DNA from: an uncultured Lachnospiraceae bacterium
GTDB taxonomy: Bacteria; Bacillota; Clostridia; Lachnospirales; Lachnospiraceae
Assembly: GCA_902777355.1 (NCBI GenBank)
Contig: CACYTU010000017.1
Location: 1-35,001, forward strand
Direction: 5' to 3'
DNA length: 35,001 nt
The notes under the pieces were generated by a model that was given only the letters and a program-made list of their open reading frames with translations, was not told the DNA's origin and ran no database searches. A program made the translations under genes and the position numbers. Position 1 is the first letter of the stretch. Each line of letters opens with the position of its first letter. Below are positions 25,168 through 33,441 of this stretch, piece by piece.

Positions 25168-25677
25168 ATGGGGAAGGCTCATAAAAACACAGATCAAAAA
25201 AGGAACGGCGGCCTCCTTTTCGGAGATCATGACGCCTATTTCACAGTTGAAGCAGCGCTTGTCATACCGATCGTGCTGGGCATCCTGGTGATGATCATTT
25301 ATCTGTCATTTTATCTATATGACAGGTGTGTGATGGCCCAGGACTGCTATGTGCTCAGCTATCGGCAGAGTATCGAAAAAGGCAATGCGGACAGAGCCGG
25401 TCAGGAAAAGATCCGGGAGCAGCTCGCTGGGAAACTCTTTATGCTGTCCGGAATGGATGCAGGTTCGTCTGCCGGAGGAACGATCCGGGTGAAGACGGAA
25501 GGGCAGATGGATCCTCCCCTGTTCGGGCTTCCTGTATTCGAGGAGGAAAACCACTGGAAGATCGCTGTGGAGAGAAAGGCCAGGAAGACAGATCCTCCCA
25601 GGGACTATCGGAGAGTGAGGAGGCTTCTCTACCTCGCCTCAAAAGTGATGCCGGGAGAAGCGGCGGATACCCCCTGA
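25168..25677 (+). CDS. TadE/TadF-like pseudopilin
   Basis: The 169-residue protein has the pilin-like segment HDAYFTVEAALVIPIVLGILVMIIYLSFYLY, with a Glu placed as in TadE/F, then an extracytoplasmic domain of about 110 residues. The first 22 residues are basic and cytoplasmic. It is the second TadE-like protein of the locus and lacks the Cys/His tail of the first. The ribosome binding site is weak (AAGG at 25152) because the start lies just after the 35-base array, so the array may affect translation. It ends 60 bases before the FHA gene. Confidence 0.8.
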   Translation: MGKAHKNTDQKRNGGLLFGDHDAYFTVEAALVIPIVLGILVMIIYLSFYLYDRCVMAQDCYVLSYRQSIEKGNADRAGQEKIREQLAGKLFMLSGMDAGSSAGGTIRVKTEGQMDPPLFGLPVFEEENHWKIAVERKARKTDPPRDYRRVRRLLYLASKVMPGEAADTP

Positions 25678-25737
25678 TTGTGGGAGGCAGTTCAGAGGCA
25701 GTAACAATATGTCCGGAACCTCAGAAAGGGATTGGTT

Positions 25738-27528
25738 ATGGATGACAATATCGTGAGGACTTTTTACAGTGACGCGTCCCACAACTACATGGTGATAGAA
25801 TGCCCTCATGAGCTGAGGGATAATTACCAATACAAGATGCTTGCGGCAAACCAGATCAGAGGACTTCTGCCCTGCAGCAGCCGATGCATTGATAATCAGG
25901 AATATCTGTATTACGACATCACCTCCAGACAGAGCATGGAGGATGTATATGACAGGAAGCCTGTCAGGGGAGCGGACATGGAAAAGCTTCTGGGAGACCT
26001 GCTGAGAGTAGAAAAAACTCTGACGGAATATCTTCTGGACGCATCGCATATGATCCTGGATCCCTCCTGCATATATATGGATTTCAGGGGGAATGAATGC
26101 TCATTTGTTTATTATCCCGGGGAAGTCGGCGATACCGGCTGGGAAGAGCTCTTTTCCTTTCTTGCAGACAGAGTGGACGGCAGGGACAAGAGGGCGGCCG
26201 CCCTTGTCTACCGTCTGTGCATGATGGCGGAGAAACCCGGATTCAGGCTAAGGGAGGAAACCCTGGAGGAACTGGGAATTCATATTGGGAAAAGAATGAA
26301 GGAAAACGGAAGCGGAGCGCTTTTCGATCCTGCCGATATCCGGGGAAGAGCCGGTTATACTCAGGGGGCATTTCCGGGGCAGGGATCAGAGAGATTTAAA
26401 GGATTCGACCGGGATAATTCCGGGGGACAGAGCTGCGCCGGGGGATATTCCACGGACTGTGCACGGGATTCCGGCAGAATGACTGCTGTGGAAGGAGAAT
26501 CCGGATCTTCCTTGTATGGATCCGAACGATATGGATTTGAAAGACATGAATTCGAGAGAGGGGGAAAGCGAGGCACAGGAAAAAGCGCAGGGTTCACAAC
26601 AGGCAGAGAATATGCAGAGAATGAAGCAGAGGCGGCTGACGGCATTTCAGGGAGCAGGGAAGATCCTTTTTTCAGCAGAATGCCGGTGCGGGTCATCCTC
26701 TCTCTGCTGATGGCTGCGGCAGGAACAGGCCTTATCTTTCTGCACAGGTTTGTTATCCTCGGGGAAACAGAAAGAATAATGACCTTTGCTGCGGGCGGGT
26801 TTCTGATTGCCGCAGGGATTCTGCTCCTTATAATTTCTCTGATCAGGAAACGGAGAGAAAAAAAGGAAGAAGACTATGGAACCGGAAAAGACCCGGTATA
26901 CAGAAACCCTGACCGCGCTTCAGAGACGCAGGGAACAGGGATCGAAGAACTGCTGTATGGAGGCGGACAGGAGGCGGAGATATGGAGTCCGGGAACTTCC
27001 GGCGGGCTTAGGAGCTTTTATGATCCCCGGGGATACAGCGATATGTCCGGGTATTCGGGGGATGAAAGAACAAGTGCCTTCAGGGATTATGAGAAAAGCC
27101 ATGCTGTACCCTCAGCAGGGGCGGAACCATCAGGCTATTCAGGCCGTACCGGAAGACAGGAAGGAGAGGGGAAAGGGCAATATGCCCGGGCTCTGCCCGG
27201 GGAGACCTGTGTTCTCGGACCGGAGACCGGCAGACCTGTGGCACTTTACGGGACCGGAACATGCAGGGGAGAGCAGATCAGCCTGGCGGACCTTCCCTGT
27301 GTAGTGGGGAAAATGCACGACTTTGTGGACCAGGTACTGGACGACAGCAGCGTAAGCCGTATGCACGCCCGCTTTTCAGTCGATCATGAAGGGAAGATGA
27401 CAGTAAGGGATCTGAACAGCACCAACGGCACCTGGCTGAACGGGGAACGCCTCATGCCCAATGAGAGCCGGGTGATCAGGCAGGGAGACCATGTCCGGCT
27501 GGGCAGTATGGAATTTGTCTATCGGTAA
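25738..27528 (+). CDS. DUF6382/FHA-domain membrane protein
   Basis: The 596-residue protein has three parts. The N-terminal 180 residues (from NIVRTFYSDASHNYMVIE through ITSRQSMEDVYDRKPV) match the DUF6382 kind of domain seen beside FHA domains in clostridia. A Gly/Ser/Glu-rich linker follows, then two membrane helices (VILSLLMAAAGTGLIFL and TFAAGGFLIAAGILLLIISLI). After a second low-complexity linker comes an FHA domain with VVGKMHDFVDQVL, SSVSRMHARFSVD and DLNSTNGTWLNGERL. FHA domains bind phosphothreonine, so it may link the pilus machine to a Ser/Thr kinase, none of which is in the window. ATG 25738 follows AAAGGG. It is the last tad-linked gene before a strong terminator. Confidence 0.85.
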   Translation: MDDNIVRTFYSDASHNYMVIECPHELRDNYQYKMLAANQIRGLLPCSSRCIDNQEYLYYDITSRQSMEDVYDRKPVRGADMEKLLGDLLRVEKTLTEYLLDASHMILDPSCIYMDFRGNECSFVYYPGEVGDTGWEELFSFLADRVDGRDKRAAALVYRLCMMAEKPGFRLREETLEELGIHIGKRMKENGSGALFDPADIRGRAGYTQGAFPGQGSERFKGFDRDNSGGQSCAGGYSTDCARDSGRMTAVEGESGSSLYGSERYGFERHEFERGGKRGTGKSAGFTTGREYAENEAEAADGISGSREDPFFSRMPVRVILSLLMAAAGTGLIFLHRFVILGETERIMTFAAGGFLIAAGILLLIISLIRKRREKKEEDYGTGKDPVYRNPDRASETQGTGIEELLYGGGQEAEIWSPGTSGGLRSFYDPRGYSDMSGYSGDERTSAFRDYEKSHAVPSAGAEPSGYSGRTGRQEGEGKGQYARALPGETCVLGPETGRPVALYGTGTCRGEQISLADLPCVVGKMHDFVDQVLDDSSVSRMHARFSVDHEGKMTVRDLNSTNGTWLNGERLMPNESRVIRQGDHVRLGSMEFVYR

Positions 27529-27756
27529 GAGCGTGTGTACTTACAGTGGAAAGGAACAGCTGAGACCTCCGTTACCCCTGTGAACAGGGCGCTCCACTGC
27601 GCTGCGAAATCAGACCGGTACACTGGCCCTGCAAACATCCAGCGGACAGCCTTATCCGTTACTGCTTTGAATACAGAGGCTGTGAATACAGACCTGTCCG
27701 TTACCCTTGTGAATATTGACGCGAAAAAGTGCCGATGATAAGATGATTGTTACAAG

Positions 27757-27807
27757 TCACTACCCGCACCAAACACTTAGCTGTTTGGTGCGGGGGCAGT
27801 GATTTTT
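27757..27807 (+). terminator. Intrinsic terminator closing the tad/FHA region
   Basis: TCACT (27757-27761) and CCCGCACCAAAC (27763-27774) pair with GTTTGGTGCGGG (27783-27794) and AGTGA (27798-27802), followed by TTTTT. The stretch before it (27529-27756) shows degenerate CCGTTACCCTTGTGAATA repeats and no supported gene. Confidence 0.9.
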
Positions 27808-27819
27808 ACTGGGCTCAAG

Positions 27820-27986
27820 GGCATTTTCCATTGGCCGAAGGCCTGTTTGGAATGGAAAACGCCTTGTTACTGGTCACGGTGTGACCAGTAACAGATGATT
27901 CCTGATGAGCGGTCAAAGGCAGGTTTGTGCCTTGACCGGTCAGGATTTATTCTTCATCGGTCAGTACCCGTGACTTCAGTCATGGG
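27820..27986 (+). other. Run of four further hairpins, candidate structured RNA
   Basis: Hairpin 1 pairs GGCATTTTCCATT (27820-27832) with AATGGAAAACGCC (27851-27863), one mismatch, with GGCC-GAA-GGCC inside. Hairpin 2 pairs GTTACTGGTCAC (27866-27877) with GTGACCAGTAAC (27881-27892) perfectly. Hairpin 3 pairs CCTGA and GGTCAA-GGCA with TGCC-TTGACC and TCAGG (27901-27944). Hairpin 4 pairs CCCGTGAC with GTCATGGG (27967-27986). None has a T-run. They follow the terminator directly and precede the HIT gene. No known RNA family was recognised. Confidence 0.6.
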
Positions 27987-28080
27987 ATGTGCGCGCAAGA
28001 CTCGAGACCGGGTCCTGAACGGGCCGCGGCTTAGCGCGGCAGGTATCGACAGTGTTATAAACAGGAGGTCTAAGATAAAT

Positions 28081-28488
28081 ATGAAAGATCAGAACTGCAT
28101 TTTCTGTAAAATAGCAAACGGAGAGATTCCGTCCAGAACTCTGTATGAGGATGAGAGATATCGTGTGATCCTGGACCTGGGTCCTGCCACAAAAGGGCAC
28201 GCCCTGGTACTGCCTAAAGAGCACTTTGCCAACATTTATGAGATTCCTGCGGAATGGGCGGCAGGCGCCATGGAAATCGGACAGAAGATGGCGATCCTCA
28301 TGAAGGAAAGGCTCCACACTGACGGCGCGAACCTTGTTCAGAATAACGGCGAGACCGCCGGACAGACTGTTCACCACTTCCACCTGCACATTATTCCCCG
28401 CTATAAGAACGATGGGCAGCGTATTCTCTGGAAACCCGGAAAAGCCACTGACGAGGAACTGGACGCTATCGTCAGCGCGATGAAGTAA
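28081..28488 (+). CDS. HIT-family protein (Hint-like nucleotide hydrolase)
   Basis: The 135-residue protein belongs to the histidine triad family, which hydrolyses nucleoside phosphoramidates or dinucleotides. The triad HHFHLHIIPRYK contains the HxHxH pattern with the nucleotidylated central histidine. The N-terminal CIFCKIANGEIPS is the zinc-binding-like entry of Hint proteins, and GHALVLPKEHFAN is the second conserved block. ATG 28081 lies 12 bases after AGGAGG and matches the family start; the in-frame extension to 27895 crosses the hairpin run and is not real. asnB-like starts 24 bases after its stop, so the two are probably co-transcribed. Confidence 0.95.
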   Translation: MKDQNCIFCKIANGEIPSRTLYEDERYRVILDLGPATKGHALVLPKEHFANIYEIPAEWAAGAMEIGQKMAILMKERLHTDGANLVQNNGETAGQTVHHFHLHIIPRYKNDGQRILWKPGKATDEELDAIVSAMK

Positions 28489-28512
28489 AAAGATGTGGAG
28501 AAGAACGAACGA

Positions 28513-30060
28513 ATGACAGAAATCAGGACATATAGAGGACATATCAGAAACTGGAAAGCCCTCGTGAGAGAGCTGGGGATCGAAGGCGCAGAGAAGCTCT
28601 CCAGACAGGAGAGAGAGCCCCTGATCCTTGAGAAGGCTTATGAGAAATGGGGACATGAGATGGGTCTCCATATGCACGGGATGTTCGCGCTTGCGCTGTG
28701 GGACGCAGACAGGAACGAATTGTTCTGCCTGCGCGATCCGTTCGGAACAAAGCCTTTTTACTATTGCCTGGCGGAAAACGGAAAGCTGCTGTACGGGACA
28801 ATGATCAGGGATATCCTTGCGGATCCGTCTTATCACAGGGAACTGAATGAGGATATGCTCCAGATTTACCTCAGTCTGACATACGGAGCGGGCGAGGACA
28901 CTTTTTTCAAAGGAATCAAAAAGCTGATGCCCGGCCGCTATCTCGTTGAGAAGGACGGACAGATCACGATAACCCGCTATTTTACTCCGACTTTTGCGCC
29001 GGATGAGAGCCGCGGGCTCCAGGACTGGGCGGATGAGATTCATGAGACGCTGAAAAACATTATGACAGAAGTCAAGGACCCGGACGAAGAGGCGGATTCC
29101 TTCCTTTCAGGCGGCGTCGATTCTTCCTATGTTCTGGCCATGTCGGACGCGAAGATGACGGATTCTGTCGGTTATGATGAGGAGAGATTTGACGAATCCG
29201 GACTGGCAAAGCAGACTGCAGACCTTCTGGGACGAGGATTCAGCCGCTGCAGGATCACTCCGGAGCAGTATTTCGGGATTGTACCCTGGGTCATGAAAAA
29301 TATGGAGCAGCCTCTCGCCGACGCTTCTGCAATCGCCTTTTCAATCGGCTGCCTCGAGACGGCGAAACACACGAAGCTCTGCTATTCGGGAGAGGGATCC
29401 GATGAGTTCTTCGGCGGTTACAATATGTACCGCAATGCTCCCCGCTATGGAGACAACCTGAAAAACTTTTACGTGGGCAACACCAACATCATGAAGGAAG
29501 ACGAGAAGGAGCGGATCCTTCTCAGGTATGACCCCGCGAATCTGCCGATCAACCTGGTCAAAGATATCTATAAGGAGACAGAGGGCCTGGATCCGCTGTC
29601 GAAGATGTCGGATGTGGATATTCAGATCTGGCTCGAGGGAGACATATATCTGAACGTCGACAAGATGAGTACAGCTGCAGGTCTGGAGATCCGCATGCCC
29701 CTTACGGACCGCAGGATCTTTGACATCGCGTCCCGCATGCCCTCCCGTTTCAAAGTGAACGAGGAGCAGAACAAAGTGGCCTTCCGGACTGCTGCGGCAA
29801 AGGTCCTCCCCGAAGAAATCGCGTTTAGAAAAAAACTGGGATTTATCGTTCCGATCCGGATCTGGATGGCGGACGAGAGATACAACAAAGATGTCAGGGA
29901 AAAACTCGCCGGCGCAAGCTGCGCGAAGTTCTTCCATGTGGAAGAGGTGCAGGCGATTTTCGATGAGTATATCGGCGGAAATTCGGACCTCTGGAGAAAA
30001 GTGTGGACGATTTACACCTTCCTGGTATGGTATGACGAATATTTCGGGGAAGAACTGTAA
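28513..30060 (+). CDS. Asparagine synthase-like protein lacking the glutaminase nucleophile
   Basis: The 515-residue protein aligns with glutamine-hydrolysing asparagine synthase from about residue 75 onward. The synthetase PP-loop SFLSGGVDSSYVLAMSD, the acidic SGEGSDEFFGGYNMY and STAAGLEIRMPLTDRR are all intact. The glutaminase half keeps GMFALALWDADR and LRDPFGTKPFYY, but Met-Cys-Gly-Ile and the Arg-Gly-Pro-Asp segment are absent. The upstream DNA is the HIT gene, so no missing part is hidden. ATG 28513 follows GGAGAAG; GTG 28495 has no site. It may use ammonia directly or adenylate another acid. Confidence 0.88.
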   Translation: MTEIRTYRGHIRNWKALVRELGIEGAEKLSRQEREPLILEKAYEKWGHEMGLHMHGMFALALWDADRNELFCLRDPFGTKPFYYCLAENGKLLYGTMIRDILADPSYHRELNEDMLQIYLSLTYGAGEDTFFKGIKKLMPGRYLVEKDGQITITRYFTPTFAPDESRGLQDWADEIHETLKNIMTEVKDPDEEADSFLSGGVDSSYVLAMSDAKMTDSVGYDEERFDESGLAKQTADLLGRGFSRCRITPEQYFGIVPWVMKNMEQPLADASAIAFSIGCLETAKHTKLCYSGEGSDEFFGGYNMYRNAPRYGDNLKNFYVGNTNIMKEDEKERILLRYDPANLPINLVKDIYKETEGLDPLSKMSDVDIQIWLEGDIYLNVDKMSTAAGLEIRMPLTDRRIFDIASRMPSRFKVNEEQNKVAFRTAAAKVLPEEIAFRKKLGFIVPIRIWMADERYNKDVREKLAGASCAKFFHVEEVQAIFDEYIGGNSDLWRKVWTIYTFLVWYDEYFGEEL

Positions 30061-30146
30061 ACAGCCATGAGTGGATTGACCGGACGGCGCCCTTCAGGAC
30101 GCAGAGAAAGTCCTCGGATATGAGGCGGTGAACTTAAGAGTAAATA

Positions 30147-30233
30147 GGGTAGAGGCGGTCACGCTGTCCTCTACCCCCCGACCGGCCCGCGTCCGCCGCA
30201 AGGCAGAAAATACATTACGCGGGCCGTGTCATA
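30147..30233 (-). repeat. Dispersed structured repeat, copy C (inverted)
   Basis: This is the best-kept copy. Two perfect stems are visible: GGGTAGAGG (30147-30155) with CCTCTACCC (30168-30176), and GGCCCGCGT (30184-30192) with ACGCGGGCC (30217-30225). Read on the minus strand it starts CTATGACACGGCCCGCG directly after the TTTTT of the esterase terminator, just as copy A follows another terminator. The gap 30061-30302 has no gene. Confidence 0.88.
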
Positions 30234-30234
30234 G

Positions 30235-30272
30235 AAAAACCGGGGCGATGCCGCCAATGGCATCGCCCCGGT
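30235..30272 (-). terminator. Intrinsic terminator of the esterase gene
   Basis: ACCGGGGCGATGCC (30239-30252) pairs perfectly with GGCATCGCCCCGGT (30259-30272). On the minus strand the stem is followed by TTTTT (30239-30235). Confidence 0.9.
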
Positions 30273-30302
30273 TCGTATAGAAGGCAGATTCAACACATAG
30301 AT

Positions 30303-31076
30303 TCAGCACCAGAGGAAGTTCATGAAGCGGGGAATCTGCTTTTCCCAGCTCGCTTCATTGTGCCCGCCGCCAATCTGGCAGCAGAGATCGGTCATTATGC
30401 CGTGCTGCTCCTGCAGATCGGCCTGAATGGTCAGATTATGCTGTGCGGTGAGGCTCTTCATGGGATCATGGGGATCCCGGCGGAAGGCCTCCTCCGTTCC
30501 CCAGGAGAGATAGACCCGGGTGTCCGGCGACAGAGAACTCTTTTTTATATCGCGGCGCAGGGGCGCCATGCAGGGAGAGATCGAGCTGGACACACACGCT
30601 GCCTTTGAGAACCATTCGTTGTAACAGACGGCGGCATAGAGGGACATCAGACCTCCCATACTGGATCCGCCGATACCTGTCGCCTCTCTGTGCGGCCAGG
30701 TGCGGTATTCACGGTCGATCAAAGGCTTGAGTTCGGAGACGATCCACTGCATGGTATCCTTTCCGGTGCCCTTCAGGATTCCTCCCCAGAACTTTCCTCG
30801 GAAGGTGTAGGGACAATATTCCTGAAGCCTCTGATTGCCCTCGTGTGAACACTCGAGGCCGACGATGATGATCTCTTTTCCCCAGCTTTCCAGAAACTCT
30901 TTCAGCCCCCAGCTTTTGCCGAAGGTCGCGTCGGCATTGTTAAAGAGATTGTGCCCGTCAAAAAAGTACATGACAGGATAGGACTCGTTTCCTGCCTGAT
31001 AAGAGTCCGGCAGATAAATGTGAAGACGCCTTGTGCTGCCGGCAGGAGTAAAAAGGACGTCGCGCTTAATGATCAT
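30303..31076 (-). CDS. Alpha/beta-hydrolase, putative esterase (esterase D/Fes-like)
   Basis: The 257-residue protein has the esterase pattern: an N-terminal RRLHIYLPDSYQAGNESYPVM, then YFFDGHNLF with the oxyanion-hole region. The nucleophile elbow is GIGGSSMGGLMSLYAA, and the catalytic His lies in QIGGGHNEASWEKQIPRF. No signal peptide is seen, so it is probably cytoplasmic. The weak site AAAGGAA lies 13 bases before ATG 31076. The gene is divergent from the MGMT-like gene 31 bases away, so their control regions overlap. The substrate (acyl ester, siderophore or carbohydrate ester) cannot be assigned. Confidence 0.88.
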   Translation of the reverse strand: MIIKRDVLFTPAGSTRRLHIYLPDSYQAGNESYPVMYFFDGHNLFNNADATFGKSWGLKEFLESWGKEIIIVGLECSHEGNQRLQEYCPYTFRGKFWGGILKGTGKDTMQWIVSELKPLIDREYRTWPHREATGIGGSSMGGLMSLYAAVCYNEWFSKAACVSSSISPCMAPLRRDIKKSSLSPDTRVYLSWGTEEAFRRDPHDPMKSLTAQHNLTIQADLQEQHGIMTDLCCQIGGGHNEASWEKQIPRFMNFLWC

Positions 31077-31107
31077 AAATGTTGTAATTCCTTTCCAGAG
31101 AGGGCTT

Positions 31108-31473
31108 ATGAAAAAAAAACAGAACGGCGGTAAAGACGCCGGAAATAATTCTTTTGAAAAAATCTATGAGGTCGTCCGCCAGATCCCGCCCGGAAAGGTT
31201 GCGACTTACGGCCAGATCGCGGCGCTTGCCGGCAACCGCCGATGGTCCAGAGTGGTCGGATTTGCCCTTCATGTGAATCCGGATCCTGACAATGTCCCCT
31301 GCTTCAGGGTGGTGAACCGGTTTGGGGAAGTCTCTTCGGCTTTTGCCTTCGGGGGCGGTAACCGTCAGATCGAACTTCTCGAGGCAGAAGGGATTCCATG
31401 TCCCGATGGAAAAGTGGACCTCGGCAAATATCAGTGGGAGAGAGTGACCACCGACTACCTGGCGAAAATGTGA
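31108..31473 (+). CDS. MGMT-family (alkyltransferase-like) DNA-binding protein
   Basis: The 121-residue protein corresponds to the C-terminal DNA-binding domain of O6-alkylguanine-DNA alkyltransferases: FEKIYEVVRQIPPGKVATYGQIAALAG, then GFALHVNPDPDNVPCFRVVNRFGEVSSAFAFGG. In true enzymes the active site is PCHRV; here it is PCFRV, keeping Cys but replacing the activating His by Phe. Alkyltransferase-like proteins without activity carry Trp in place of Cys, so this is a third pattern. The N-terminal ribonuclease-like domain of Ogt is absent. ATG 31108 has AGAGAGGG just upstream. It may sense alkylated bases for other repair enzymes. Confidence 0.87.
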   Translation: MKKKQNGGKDAGNNSFEKIYEVVRQIPPGKVATYGQIAALAGNRRWSRVVGFALHVNPDPDNVPCFRVVNRFGEVSSAFAFGGGNRQIELLEAEGIPCPDGKVDLGKYQWERVTTDYLAKM

Positions 31474-31629
31474 CAGGTGAGGAAGGCAGTCTGATCGTTC
31501 TTATGAACCGAATACTGTGTGAAACAGATGAGTGTGCAAGGCGGATAGCATGTGAAACCGATACCTGCAAAATCTTTACTGCGTGAGCCGGAAGACCTGA
31601 TTCCACCGGAAGACCTGATTCCTCAGATG

Positions 31630-33003
31630 TCAGTGCAGGGCGGGATTCTCATAGGTATCAAAGAAGGGCAGATCGATGTCTTCGTCGTTGTCAATATAGT
31701 AGTTGTCATAGGAGTTGACACCGCTGGCACCGAACCTGAGAATCGAAGCTCCTCCGCTGAGCCATCCGACGTTGCGGTAGCGGTTTCCGTAGACAGTGAC
31801 ATCGCGGACGTGGCCGCTGCCGCCGGGAGTACCCAGACCTACAGCCGCCTCCGCGCAGTTTACGAGCAGGTTGTTGGCGACCAGGATCGTGTGGGTGCTC
31901 CCCGATTCCTCGGCCCCGACCTCGATTCCTCCGTCGCAGTCCCTGACTGTATTGCAGATGAAATCCACGTCCTGTGTACCGTCGGCATAAATGGCGAAGC
32001 CCGTGTCATAGCCGCAGTGACAGTTTGTGACGATGTTTCCGAAGACAAGTCCGTGAACGGGATGATCGACAGAAGAGGGCGCGTTTCCGTAGTTGCCCGC
32101 GAAGCAGATCGCGATATTGCCGGTGTTGGTCAGCTGATTGGCAACGATATTGACGGAGGAAACGTTGGCGGATACAGCGATTGCCTCGGACCAGCCTGTC
32201 TTGCAGTCGTAGATATTGTTGCGGAAGAGAAGGACATTTGAGATCGTGGAGCCTCCGCGTCCCATCAGAAGGATTGCGTTGCAGCAGTGGTCCTCACTCT
32301 TGGGGCTGGGTGTCGTGATGTTATGGATCGTGAGATCGCTCACGACGACGTGGTGGGTCCCCGGTTCCAGAAGAATGGCGCTGGCGTCTCTGCCGTGAGC
32401 GTCCTTCACTTCAAAACCGGTGAGCTGCACATATCCGCATCCATACAGCCAGAACATGGAGGGACCGTCCTGGTCCTGATCGTGCCCGTTGAGCCCCGAT
32501 CCGTCAAAGACCACCTCTTCGCCGGGCGCGGCAGCGATCGTGATATAGGCGTCCTCCCTGCCCTGCACACCGCTGTAGAGACGGATCTTGCGGCTGTATA
32601 CACCGCCCCGCAGATAGAGAGTGTCGCCGGGTCCGAGCATATTGATGATGCCCTGTACATCATCAGACGGACCGGCATAATAGACCTCCCCCTGTCCGGA
32701 AGGTGCTGTGATTCCCGTCTCTATAATCTGGCGCGAATGCGCCTGAAAGGCCTCGTCCCCGCGCAGATAATATTCGTGTTTCCACGGAGCGGAGGCTTCG
32801 GCCCGGGTTGAGAGCGGTCCGGAAATACTGATCGGAAATCCCTTGTTTTCTACTATAGAATCTGCGGAAAAAAGGAATTCCACAGGGGCGAACATAATCG
32901 CCAGTACGAGAATAAGAGGTACGGTATAACGGAAAAATCTGTGAAGACGCAGCGGAGAGAGCGCTGGTCGGCGGTCTGTCTGTGGTGTTCTGCAGTTATG
33001 CAT
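31630..33003 (-). CDS. Exported right-handed parallel beta-helix protein
   Basis: The 457-residue protein has a basic N-terminus and one hydrophobic segment (YTVPLILVLAIMFAPVEFLFS, about residues 27-47), so it is secreted or anchored. From residue 110 it has the pectate-lyase/Polysaccharide-lyase-like start GQGEVYYAGPSDDVQGIINML and LYLRGGVYS, followed by successive beta-helix turns with NNIYDC, NQLTNTGN, NIVTNCHCG, NTVRDCDGG and NNLLVNC. Such proteins bind or cleave polysaccharides. AAAGGAGG lies before ATG 33003. The C-terminus after the helix (YIDNDEDIDLPFFDTYENP) is short. Substrate and catalytic residues cannot be assigned by eye. Confidence 0.83.
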   Translation of the reverse strand: MHNCRTPQTDRRPALSPLRLHRFFRYTVPLILVLAIMFAPVEFLFSADSIVENKGFPISISGPLSTRAEASAPWKHEYYLRGDEAFQAHSRQIIETGITAPSGQGEVYYAGPSDDVQGIINMLGPGDTLYLRGGVYSRKIRLYSGVQGREDAYITIAAAPGEEVVFDGSGLNGHDQDQDGPSMFWLYGCGYVQLTGFEVKDAHGRDASAILLEPGTHHVVVSDLTIHNITTPSPKSEDHCCNAILLMGRGGSTISNVLLFRNNIYDCKTGWSEAIAVSANVSSVNIVANQLTNTGNIAICFAGNYGNAPSSVDHPVHGLVFGNIVTNCHCGYDTGFAIYADGTQDVDFICNTVRDCDGGIEVGAEESGSTHTILVANNLLVNCAEAAVGLGTPGGSGHVRDVTVYGNRYRNVGWLSGGASILRFGASGVNSYDNYYIDNDEDIDLPFFDTYENPALH

Positions 33004-33058
33004 AGGCCTCCTTTTTGATCCGGCGGCGTTGCCCCGAAAACATCTTTGATGGTTCTTT

Positions 33059-33200
33059 CAGATAAATTCTTCCAATGATTTTTTCCAGATAAATTCTTTC
33101 AATGATTTTTTTCAGATAAATTCTTTCAATGATTTTTTCCAGATGAATCCTTCATAAATTCTTCCAGACAAATTCTTCCAGACAAATTCTTCCGGATAAA
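33059..33200. repeat. 27-base tandem repeat array before the beta-helix gene
   Basis: CAGATAAATTCTTTCAATG followed by ATTTTTTC starts at 33059, 33086, 33113 and, in altered form, 33140. Shorter CCAGACAAATTCTT units follow at about 33164 and 33178. The gap 33004-33603 otherwise holds only the promoter of the next plus-strand gene. Confidence 0.85.
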
Positions 33201-33412
33201 TATATCCAGATGAATTTTTTTAGATGAATTTTCAAAATAAGTCCTTCCGGATGAACCTGTATTGCCCAGGTCCAACGGCTTACAGCCGTGAAATCTGTGT
33301 ACGGAACAGGATTAGTCCTGGTTGGCATGGATTGGCAGAGTTCGAGCTCAAGGATGTTTTCATCCCTGTTTTCATTATATATAGTGTAGCAGAAATTAGG
33401 CAAGCTATGTAG

Positions 33413-33441
33413 TTTACCGTCTCATAAAAAAAAGGTACAAT
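33413..33441 (+). promoter_or_regulatory. Probable promoter of the coiled-coil membrane protein gene
   Basis: TTTACC (33413-33418), a 17-base spacer and TACAAT (33436-33441) lie about 160 bases before the start codon. Confidence 0.5.

Noticed and set aside
27535-27738. 67-residue frame after the FHA gene
   Set aside because: It has no ribosome binding site and consists of degenerate short repeats.
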